Origin: Vampirovibrio sp.
Lineage (GTDB): Bacteria; Cyanobacteriota; Vampirovibrionia; Vampirovibrionales; Vampirovibrionaceae
Reading direction: 5' to 3'
NCBI GenBank assembly: GCA_019634025.1
Contig: JAHQWC010000035.1
Span: forward strand, 1-40,389
DNA: 40,389 bases
Position 1 is the first letter of the stretch; each line of letters opens with the position of its first letter. The notes under the pieces were generated by a model, which was not told where the DNA came from, searched no databases, and saw only the letters and a program-made list of their open reading frames with translations. This document shows, piece after piece, positions 6,225 through 13,463 of the stretch. The position numbers were made by a program, and so were the translations under genes.

Positions 6225-8678
6225 TTGTTATCCCTGGATGAGACAGAATTACAACTTAAAGATTTAAAACAGGCCCTGGCTTTTGAAAAAAAGCACCAGT
6301 ACGTCGATGTACAGGGCCGTAAAAAGCCTTTTTCCAAATTTATGATCCAAACCCTACAAGAACTCACTCGAAGCGTTGCAGCCGATTCTGACGAGGTGCA
6401 GGTGAGTCTGAAACATCTCATCGACCGGTTTAAGAAATACCGATTCATGGATTTGGGCAATCGAATTGATACGTTGGACACTCTGGAAGCCTTTTTACAA
6501 ACCGCCTTCAAACCATCGGAACCCCGGCGCAAAACCGCCACCAAGGAGTCGGTCCCTGAAGACCAGTCGGTTCATGAAGTGGATGTGCAGTACCTAAAAG
6601 GGGTTGGCCCCAAGCTGTCTAAAATTTTAAACCAGGCCGGCATCTACACCGTGGAAGATATTCTGTACTACTTTCCCCGGACCTACCTGGATTATCAGCA
6701 CCGGATGAAAATTGCGGAGCTGTCCGATGATGAGGATGTAACCATTGTGGGCACCATTCGATCCCACGGCATCTTTCAAACCAAACGACGGAACTTATAC
6801 GTGGTCAACCTCAACATTGCCGATGAGACCGGCACCGTCATCGCCAACTGGTTTTTGGGCGGTAAAAACGCCAAGGCATTTGCTGAAACTTATCGCAGTA
6901 GATATCCCAAAGGGTCTGAGGTCATGGTCTCCGGCAAGGTCAAGTGGGACGGCTACAAACGGAAGTTTTTGTTTGATCGGCCCAACCTGGAGATCCTGAG
7001 TTACCATAACGGCGAGGAAGATTCTTTCCTCAACGTTGGCCGTATTGTTCCCATTTACCCCCTCACAGAAGGCTTAAACCTGCGGTTTCTTCGAAAGGCC
7101 ATTCACCAGGCGCTACAAGATTACCTGGCCCAGATTCTGGATCCATTGCCGCCGGATCTGATGAAACGCTATCACCTCATTGATCTTCATGCCGCCCTGC
7201 AACAGATCCATTTTCCCGACTCTCAAGAGCAATATGAAACCGCCAGACACCGGTTGGTGTTTGACGAATTTTTCTACGTCCAGGCCCGGTTGGCTATCAT
7301 TCGCCATCAATACAAACAAAACGCCCAGGGGCTCACGTTAAAACGGTCTGCCGGAGGACAAACAGAACGATTTATGCAGATGCTGCCCTTTGAGCTGACC
7401 AGCGCCCAAAAACGAGTGTTTGAAGAAATTACGGATGACATGGCCAGCCATGAACCCATGTACCGGATGCTGCAAGGAGACGTGGGAAGCGGAAAAACCG
7501 TGGTGGCAATTTTAACCCTATTAATTGGGGTAGAAAACGGCTACCAAGGCGCCCTGATGGCGCCAACAGAAATTTTGGCAGAGCAGCACTATAAAAAACT
7601 GGTGGATTGGCTGACGCCGTTGGGCCTGCGGGTGGGATTGATTGTGGGCAAAAACACCACCAAAGAGCGCCGGGAACTCTGCCAGAGTTTACTGAACGGT
7701 CAGATTCACATCGCCGTCGGCACCCATGCGCTGATCTCGGAAGGAGTGGATTTCCAGAGCCTGGGCGTCATTGTGGTGGATGAACAGCACCGGTTTGGGG
7801 TGCGGCAACGCACCGAGCTCAAGAAAAAAGGCGACACGCCGGAAATGCTGACCATGACCGCTACACCCATTCCCCGATCATTGGCCATGACCTTACACGG
7901 CGACTTGGATGTATCACTCCTCAACGAACTCCCGCCTGGTCGCACGCCCATCATTACCCACCTGATGAAGCCCAGCCAGGAACGAAAAGCCCATCAACTC
8001 ATTCGCCAAGAAGTAGTCAAGGGCCGCCAGATCTATGTGGTGCTGCCGCTGGTGGAAGAGTCAGAGACCCTATCAGCCAAAGCCGCCACTACCGAGTGCG
8101 CCCGGCTGAAGGAAGAGGTGTTCCCCGAATTTCGCATTGGGCTGCTTCACGGCAAGATGAAGCCAGATGAAAAAGAAGCCGTGATGAGCGAGTTTAACCA
8201 GCATCAGCTGGATATTTTGGTCAGCACCACCGTGGTGGAGGTGGGGGTGGATGTGCCCAACGCCACAGTGATTGTGATTGAGAACGCCGACCGGTTTGGC
8301 CTGGCCCAACTGCACCAGCTAAGGGGCCGGGTGGGCCGGGGACGCCATCAATCCCACTGTGTCCTGATTAGCAATGCCGGCCCAGGGTCCGAGACCTTTG
8401 ACCGGTTAAAGATTATGGAGCAGAGCGAGGATGGATTTTATATTGCCGAGAAAGATATGGAGATTCGCGGCCCTGGGGAGTTTTTAGGCACCCGGCAAAG
8501 CGGCCTGCCGGACTTTTTACTGGCCGACCTGGTGCAGGACAAGCCCATTTTGGAAGAGGCTCGGGAGGCGGCGTTTTATTTGGTAGAGCATCCAGATTAC
8601 CTTCTGGACCACCCTGAGATGCAGCGGATGATCTTCCAAAAAACCGAGGAGACCTTTCAGGTGCTGGGATCAGGATAA
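6225..8678 (+). CDS. recG: ATP-dependent DNA helicase RecG
   Basis: RecG remodels stalled replication forks and Holliday junctions. All its landmarks are visible: a wedge/OB domain (about 170-270), the Walker A motif GDVGSGKT (about residues 420-427), the DEQH Walker B box (VVDEQHRFG), TATPIPRS (motif III), and the C-terminal motifs TTVVEVGVDVPNAT and QLRGRVGRG. The protein is 817 residues, about 120 more than E. coli RecG. The extra length is an N-terminal helical region (about 1-110) before the helix-hairpin-helix-like KGVGPKLSKIL, a form I associate with cyanobacterial-type RecG. The start is TTG at 6225, with CGGAGAAG eight bases upstream. A TATAAT sequence at 6149-6154 could be the -10 box, but no -35 box fits it. 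Confidence 0.96.
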   Translation: MLSLDETELQLKDLKQALAFEKKHQYVDVQGRKKPFSKFMIQTLQELTRSVAADSDEVQVSLKHLIDRFKKYRFMDLGNRIDTLDTLEAFLQTAFKPSEPRRKTATKESVPEDQSVHEVDVQYLKGVGPKLSKILNQAGIYTVEDILYYFPRTYLDYQHRMKIAELSDDEDVTIVGTIRSHGIFQTKRRNLYVVNLNIADETGTVIANWFLGGKNAKAFAETYRSRYPKGSEVMVSGKVKWDGYKRKFLFDRPNLEILSYHNGEEDSFLNVGRIVPIYPLTEGLNLRFLRKAIHQALQDYLAQILDPLPPDLMKRYHLIDLHAALQQIHFPDSQEQYETARHRLVFDEFFYVQARLAIIRHQYKQNAQGLTLKRSAGGQTERFMQMLPFELTSAQKRVFEEITDDMASHEPMYRMLQGDVGSGKTVVAILTLLIGVENGYQGALMAPTEILAEQHYKKLVDWLTPLGLRVGLIVGKNTTKERRELCQSLLNGQIHIAVGTHALISEGVDFQSLGVIVVDEQHRFGVRQRTELKKKGDTPEMLTMTATPIPRSLAMTLHGDLDVSLLNELPPGRTPIITHLMKPSQERKAHQLIRQEVVKGRQIYVVLPLVEESETLSAKAATTECARLKEEVFPEFRIGLLHGKMKPDEKEAVMSEFNQHQLDILVSTTVVEVGVDVPNATVIVIENADRFGLAQLHQLRGRVGRGRHQSHCVLISNAGPGSETFDRLKIMEQSEDGFYIAEKDMEIRGPGEFLGTRQSGLPDFLLADLVQDKPILEEAREAAFYLVEHPDYLLDHPEMQRMIFQKTEETFQVLGSG

Positions 8679-8703
8679 CTCTTATCGGACTAAATAGTTT
8701 AAA

Positions 8704-8976
8704 TTAAAGAAGTCTTGCAACAGTATTCCTGACTCCCTTCAACATACTTTCAACTCCACGATGCCGGACACTACCCGCAGCTCGATCTAAAAATCCATAG
8801 GTCGCTTCTACTGCTCTTTGTCTAGCAGGAAGCCCCTTTGCTCTCGCAGACGGAAATCTTATATCTGGTGTTACACGAACAATCTGATCTTTGATATCGA
8901 GTGCTGTTCGTCTTGGGCGTAGCATACTCATCGCATCTCGATCAGGTGGCATTATATATCCAGATGTTATTTTCAT
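8704..8976 (-). CDS. Arg-rich orphan protein, unknown
   Basis: I do not recognise this 90-residue, strongly basic protein. Arginines are spread throughout (RPRRTALD, SARAKGLPARQRAVEA, GSVRHRGVE). Codon choice (many AGA, ATA and CTA-type codons) differs from the flanking recG gene, which favours CGG, CGC and ATC. The same style is seen in the orphans at 18658-19149 and 23270-23950. No clear ribosome-binding site precedes the ATG at 8976, so the gene is plausible rather than certain. It is convergent with recG, 25 bases away. It may be a lineage-specific or acquired gene. Confidence 0.5.
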   Translation of the reverse strand: MKITSGYIMPPDRDAMSMLRPRRTALDIKDQIVRVTPDIRFPSARAKGLPARQRAVEATYGFLDRAAGSVRHRGVESMLKGVRNTVARLL

Positions 8977-9193
8977 AACTCTAAAGTACTTTCAATTATT
9001 GATAATTACTTCTCTCTGATATAAACCCTTCAAGGAAATTTGTTGATAGTAGATAAACCAAATAGCATTCGTAAACATTTTTTATTTATGGAACGATCAA
9101 ACCAGATACTACAGGAAGAGGCTTTTCAGCGATATAACAGTAGTTATAGTAAACTATGGCAACATACTGACTTTCAGATATAAAAGGATTCTC
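8977..9193. other. Divergent intergenic region with a 31-codon frame
   Basis: The gap separates a minus-strand orphan from the TonB-C-like gene. It contains a plus-strand 31-codon frame (ATG 9088, TAA 9181-9183) with many Gln, Ser and Tyr codons but no ribosome-binding site. I regard this frame as probably non-coding. The gap most likely carries the promoters of the two flanking genes. Confidence 0.4.
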
Positions 9194-9976
9194 ATGATGA
9201 CGTCTCTTCACCCCTTTGTTATTCGAACCGCTTGTGGCCTTTTTGCCGCCGTTCTGTTGCTACAGCCCGTTACTGCCAAAGCCGAAGAAGATAAGCGACT
9301 GCTGGTGGATTACACCCAGTACAAAACCAGTGTGGTGCAACAAATTAAAAAAGCCTGGCATCCCAAAGCCGAGTGGCAGGGGTTAGAAGCCGGGGTGTGT
9401 TTTGAGGTGGAAGAGGATGGCAGTTTGGATGATCTGACACTGTGCCAAAACTCTGGCAACACTGAATTTGATGCTGCTGCTCAGGCTGCTGTTAAAACAG
9501 CTGCTCCTTTTGCAGCTCCTCCAGAGGTGCTTTCAAAAGCACAGCGAGACTTTGCTTTTATTTTGGAGGGCAAGCCCAAGCCTGTGGTGGCCACCTCAGA
9601 GACTCGGCCAGTGCTCACCGATGATCCTCGACTGCAAGACCAGCGGTCTGCAGGATATATTAAGAACCTGAACGCCGTGGTGCGTAAAAACTGGGCACTG
9701 CCGGTTAAGTCTAACAAAAAACGCCATGTGACGGTTGATTTGGTTATTGGCCCCCAGGGTGAATTGTTGGAGTATGAACTCTCTCGCTCTTCCGGCAGTA
9801 AAGCCTTTGATGATTCCGTGATTAAGGCCGTTAAAGTGTCTGCCCCGTTTGATCCGATTCCGGAGGGTTATGGGAAAGACGCGATGCATGCCGAGGTTAA
9901 CCTGAACTACGAGCCCTTTCGGCTACAAGATTTGAAATACCGCAAGCGGCATAAACGGAAGTGGTTCTGGCGGTAG
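9194..9976 (+). CDS. Exported protein with two TonB C-terminal-like domains
   Basis: The 260-residue protein starts with a signal peptide (about 1-30, AKA before Glu-Glu). Two successive TonB/TolA C-terminal-like domains follow: about 41-125 (IKKAW, CFEVEEDGSLDDL, NTEFDAAAQAAVKTAAPF) and about 152-241 (VVRKNWALP, VDLVIGPQGELLEYELSRSS, KAFDDSVIKAVKVSAPFD). Each has the diagnostic order of a Trp after a basic helix, a strand with DG or QG turn, a SG(N/S) box and a helix ending in APF. TonB normally has one such domain plus a membrane anchor and Pro-rich spacer; here both are absent, so this is not an energy transducer but probably a periplasmic adaptor. Domain 1 has two cysteines (about 69 and 84) that could form a disulfide. 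The tail is very basic (KYRKRHKRKW). The ATG at 9194 has AAGGA upstream. Confidence 0.8.
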   Translation: MMTSLHPFVIRTACGLFAAVLLLQPVTAKAEEDKRLLVDYTQYKTSVVQQIKKAWHPKAEWQGLEAGVCFEVEEDGSLDDLTLCQNSGNTEFDAAAQAAVKTAAPFAAPPEVLSKAQRDFAFILEGKPKPVVATSETRPVLTDDPRLQDQRSAGYIKNLNAVVRKNWALPVKSNKKRHVTVDLVIGPQGELLEYELSRSSGSKAFDDSVIKAVKVSAPFDPIPEGYGKDAMHAEVNLNYEPFRLQDLKYRKRHKRKWFWR

Positions 9977-10002
9977 TTCGTAAGTAACTTTCTTTAGCGC
10001 TT

Positions 10003-10488
10003 TTAGAATCGGGCTCTTGTTGGATTTTTTAACCCCCAAAGGGGGTCCATTTCTCCTGGAATAGATGAAAAAGCTATTGTGAATTTAATAACTGCTACTA
10101 CTAGAAAAGATGCTCCTGCAAGCAAGGCTATGCCAATAACAATCATTTTAGTGTGTTTAGACTTAATGTTTTCCCGTGTAGAAATATAGGACCCGTTTTG
10201 CCATTTCTTCATCCCACAATATATACACCACCAATTTCGGCCCTGAAAATCAAAAAAAGGCTTTCGGCACTCTGGACAGTCAAACATCAACATGTATTGC
10301 CTAGCACATTCCCAAACAGGAAGCCAAATAAACAGCAATATAATCGGCTCTATACTCAATATTTTAAATATACCGGTGTTTTCTCCCACAAACCAGCATA
10401 AAGGAAATACAGCAAGTATTCCCCATTGTAGATAACGGCGGCGCTTATATTCAGCCCAATTGGATGTTCGTAAGTGTTTAAAAAACAT
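10003..10488 (-). CDS. Membrane protein with a central zinc ribbon, unknown
   Basis: This 161-residue protein has hydrophobic segments at about 19-36, 43-58 and 113-137. Between them is a cysteine cluster, CPEC then CIYC (about residues 75-91), typical of a zinc ribbon of the rubredoxin-like type. The N-terminus is basic (KRRRYLQW). The ATG at 10488 is preceded by AAAGGTAGG, a good ribosome-binding site. I do not recognise the family. The layout, a zinc ribbon held near the membrane between helices, suggests a small membrane regulator or assembly factor. It is convergent with the TonB-C-like gene, 26 bases apart. Confidence 0.6.
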   Translation of the reverse strand: MFFKHLRTSNWAEYKRRRYLQWGILAVFPLCWFVGENTGIFKILSIEPIILLFIWLPVWECARQYMLMFDCPECRKPFFDFQGRNWWCIYCGMKKWQNGSYISTRENIKSKHTKMIVIGIALLAGASFLVVAVIKFTIAFSSIPGEMDPLWGLKNPTRARF

Positions 10489-10526
10489 GGCCTACCTTTA
10501 TGCTTCTTAAACGCTTATCGGATCGT

Positions 10527-10555
10527 CGCTCCAGATCTTAAAAATATCTGGAGCG
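10527..10555 (-). repeat. Hairpin overlapping the 3' end of tRNA-Gly
   Basis: CGCTCCAGAT (10527-10536) and ATCTGGAGCG (10546-10555) form a perfect ten-base-pair inverted repeat with an AT-rich nine-base loop. The second arm covers the encoded CCA and three bases of the acceptor stem of the tRNA, so in the precursor this hairpin would compete with the mature acceptor stem. No T-run follows on the minus strand. Confidence 0.6.
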
Positions 10556-10624
10556 GGCGACGCGACTCGAACGCGCGACAGCTTGCTTGGGAAGCAAGTA
10601 CTCTACCAACTGAGTTACACCCGC
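10549..10624 (-). tRNA. tRNA-Gly, anticodon CCC
   Basis: The minus-strand transcript folds as a full cloverleaf. The acceptor strand GCGGGTG (from 10624) pairs with CGCCCGC. The D-arm contains ACTCAGTTGGTAGAGT. The anticodon arm is CTTGC-TTCCCAA-GCAAG, giving anticodon CCC (glycine, codon GGG). The T-arm contains GTTCGAGTC. The gene encodes its own CCA (10551-10549 region). It stands alone between dabA and the membrane zinc-ribbon gene. Confidence 0.93.
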
Positions 10625-10685
10625 ACCAGACGTTTATTGTATCCAAAACCCGGCCAATGTATAGGATGAATCCAGAGGAAAAAGT

Positions 10686-13463
10686 TTAAATCCTGCCGAC
10701 TAATTCAGGATGTTGAGCAAACTCGTCAGCCGCTATCCAACCCTGACTTGCCCGGTAGCGATACAGAGGCTTGTCACTCTCATAATCAATGGCCATCAGG
10801 TGAATCCACTCGTTATCGCACAGCTGTTTCAGCACAGGCTGCCGCTCAACAATATCCAGAATGCGTTGCCGGGGCGCTTCAATGGCGACAAATAGCCGTA
10901 ACGGTTCATGGTAAGTCAGCTCCCCCTGCGCCATAGACTGAATAGGCAGTCCTGTTCGCAAATCGCTTTGGGGACCAGCCATAATGCCGACACGCCCGAC
11001 CACATTGTGATAAACCTTGCTGCCGCTTCCGTAAATATCGGGATCGGTGGCCGAAAAATAATGTTCGGCGTTAATCCACTGACCCACCACCATGGGGCCC
11101 ATTAAAATGCCTTCCAGCAGAGCGCCGGTGGGATCCAGCCGGTAATCATGGGAATTGAGAAAGGCCCTGCCTTCCAGGTTTAAGTCTTGGGTCAGGGTGC
11201 GCCGGCCAATAATAAATGAAGCGTTGCCTGATAGCCCCCACTCCGGACGGGTTTCACTCCAGTCGCCGGATCTGCGACGGGCTTCCTGGACTGCACCAGA
11301 CGGTGATACGTCTTTATCCACGCCCGGCAGACGCAGGCATCGCTCCAGATTATTCTTCACCGCCGCTTTTTGCAGGTCTGCCTGCAAGCGTTTGACATCC
11401 TCGCGGTGGGTCTCGGGCAGATCTTCCAGATCATACAAGTCCACCGCATCGGTGGTGGTGTTGTGCACGCCGCCAATAAAATGTGTGTCGTCTGGAATCA
11501 CAATGCCGTTTTTCGCCAGGGCCTGCCGAATATTTGTTTTGTTGGCAATGGCCGCAAACAGCCGGGCATTGGGCTCGCCTGAATTACCACCGCAGGCGCC
11601 GCAGTTCAGGGCGGCGTCAAATGGGTTGTTGTCTGACATACTGGTGTGCCCGCCCACAATGACCAGACGGCCAAAGTTCTCCGTCAGACCCATGGTTCGC
11701 AGGGCCCCTTCAATGCTGGCGATTTGTTTTTCCTCGCTCAACCCGCGTCCTGCATCGTCTTCATCGGCAGTCATTTTAGTGATGACCGGTGGGGCAATCA
11801 TCTTGCCAATCCGCTCATTCCATTGACGGTAGATGCCGGGAAAAAAGGTGCGCTCAATCAGATGCCATCCAAAAAACCAGCCAATAGACTCCACCATGAT
11901 GTAGGGTGTCAGCACATGGCTTTTCAGGTCGTGCAGGGTGTCGTGCAGCATATGAAAAAATTTAACGCCGGCGTTATGGGCGGCTTCCCCGTTATCCTGG
12001 CCGTCCCGGACAACCTCGTGAACGGTATAAGCAGGCTTGAGGATGGCGGGGCACTGATCGGTTTCGTGGTGGTGGTCTAGCGCCTGGCAGCTGATGGGAA
12101 TACCAAAAAATCCGGCAAACCCGATGGTTTCATAGTTGTCCACAGACTCCAGGTTTCGCCGGAACGGTTCTGAACGGACATCAATACAAAACATGAGCTG
12201 CGCCAGGGGCCGGCTTTTTTGCGAGTCATCCGGCTGATTAGAAGCGGCTGTTTGAATCTTGCCAATCAGGTCTTGGTGGTATCCGGCCTCGTAAGCATTC
12301 AGCCAGATCGGCCCGTGGTCTGATTCTGGAAATGCATCCAGCCATGACAATAATTGCTGCAGCTGGTCGTCGGTGGCCGCTTCAAGTTTATTTTGCGATA
12401 CTCCAAGCACATTGGCCAGCGTATTCAGCCGCCAGGCTGCCGCCAGCCGGGCATGTTCTGATGTGCCGGAATACGTGGCCTGATTGTGTTGGATATGCGA
12501 GACAATGGTGGTATACGTCCCGTCAATGCCAAGTCTGGTTCGGCAGGTTTGCTGGACCAGTTCTTTTTCGTAAAACAGACGCACGGCAAGATACTGGATT
12601 AAATCAATGGAGTGCGCTTTTTGCCAAGGGTATTCGGGATTTTCGGAACGCCAATGGATAAAGCTTGCCCAGCCGTATAAGGCCGTTAGGTGATGGGACA
12701 GGTAATCTTGCCGAAGATCTTCTGGAATGGCGAGCGAGTCAAGATGTTGCAGCAGCGCTTTTTCCGGTGATTCCGGCAGTGCGTTGATTTTGTTGCCGCT
12801 GTCCTGAATGCCACAAGGTGACCATTCTTTTGACGCCAACCGCCGCCAGGCGGCATAAAAGCCTTTTTCGCGATGAGGCATGGGCCAGGACGCCTGCCCT
12901 TCATCCATAAAGGCTTCGCACCACTTGATCACTTCGCGATCAATCTGCCAGACCAAATCAGTGTTTAAGAACTGATCGCACCAAGCCGCCGGAGTCATCT
13001 CACGCGCGACAACGGTTGTGTTGTCACCTGGCTCAGCCTTAATGTTGAGCTTTTTTGCCAACGAACGAATTGCGCGACTGTTGGGCAGGCGGTCAACCAA
13101 TGCGGGAACAGCCTGATCCAACGGCGGGGTAATGCCTTCCAGCAGGTGAGCCCGGAGAACCTCTGCATGGCGGACCGTTTGTCCGCCCAGATCTATTGTT
13201 GCGTCTTGAGCTACGGATTGAACTGCCGTGTCCAGTTGTGCAGAAGTAATTCGCCCGTTTTTGACCAGCTTTCGGTACATCTCGTTGGGCAAATAGCCCC
13301 GTCCGCCAATAAACCGGCGAGCGACGGCAGTAGCCTCGTGAAACGGATAGGTTTCCAAACTGCGGATGGGATTGTGGTGCACAAAGGTGGTCATGGGCCA
13401 GTAGTGGGCAATGACCACACTGGCTTGATGTACTAATGCATGAAGATCTGTTGCTGAAGCCAT
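10686..13463 (-). CDS. dabA: Inorganic carbon uptake subunit DabA (DUF2309)
   Basis: This is the cytoplasmic, zinc-binding partner of a DAB-type dissolved inorganic carbon pump. It resembles a beta-carbonic anhydrase site and is thought to hydrate CO2 in one direction, driven by the membrane subunit. At 925 residues it has family-typical length. The four expected metal/active-site residues are all present: Cys426 and Asp428 in LMFCIDVRSEPFRR, His606 in VIVGGHTSMSDNNPF and Cys621 in AALNCGACGGNSGEPNAR. The ATG at 13463 overlaps the stop codon of the dabB gene as TAATG, showing translational coupling. The function in H. neapolitanus and some other bacteria is established; here it is inferred from the residues and the partner gene. 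Confidence 0.93.
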   Translation of the reverse strand: MASATDLHALVHQASVVIAHYWPMTTFVHHNPIRSLETYPFHEATAVARRFIGGRGYLPNEMYRKLVKNGRITSAQLDTAVQSVAQDATIDLGGQTVRHAEVLRAHLLEGITPPLDQAVPALVDRLPNSRAIRSLAKKLNIKAEPGDNTTVVAREMTPAAWCDQFLNTDLVWQIDREVIKWCEAFMDEGQASWPMPHREKGFYAAWRRLASKEWSPCGIQDSGNKINALPESPEKALLQHLDSLAIPEDLRQDYLSHHLTALYGWASFIHWRSENPEYPWQKAHSIDLIQYLAVRLFYEKELVQQTCRTRLGIDGTYTTIVSHIQHNQATYSGTSEHARLAAAWRLNTLANVLGVSQNKLEAATDDQLQQLLSWLDAFPESDHGPIWLNAYEAGYHQDLIGKIQTAASNQPDDSQKSRPLAQLMFCIDVRSEPFRRNLESVDNYETIGFAGFFGIPISCQALDHHHETDQCPAILKPAYTVHEVVRDGQDNGEAAHNAGVKFFHMLHDTLHDLKSHVLTPYIMVESIGWFFGWHLIERTFFPGIYRQWNERIGKMIAPPVITKMTADEDDAGRGLSEEKQIASIEGALRTMGLTENFGRLVIVGGHTSMSDNNPFDAALNCGACGGNSGEPNARLFAAIANKTNIRQALAKNGIVIPDDTHFIGGVHNTTTDAVDLYDLEDLPETHREDVKRLQADLQKAAVKNNLERCLRLPGVDKDVSPSGAVQEARRRSGDWSETRPEWGLSGNASFIIGRRTLTQDLNLEGRAFLNSHDYRLDPTGALLEGILMGPMVVGQWINAEHYFSATDPDIYGSGSKVYHNVVGRVGIMAGPQSDLRTGLPIQSMAQGELTYHEPLRLFVAIEAPRQRILDIVERQPVLKQLCDNEWIHLMAIDYESDKPLYRYRASQGWIAADEFAQHPELVGRI

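Noticed and set aside
9088-9183. A 31-codon frame just before the TonB-C-like gene
   Set aside because: There is no Shine-Dalgarno sequence, and the AT-rich upstream stretch looks like promoter DNA rather than a leader.
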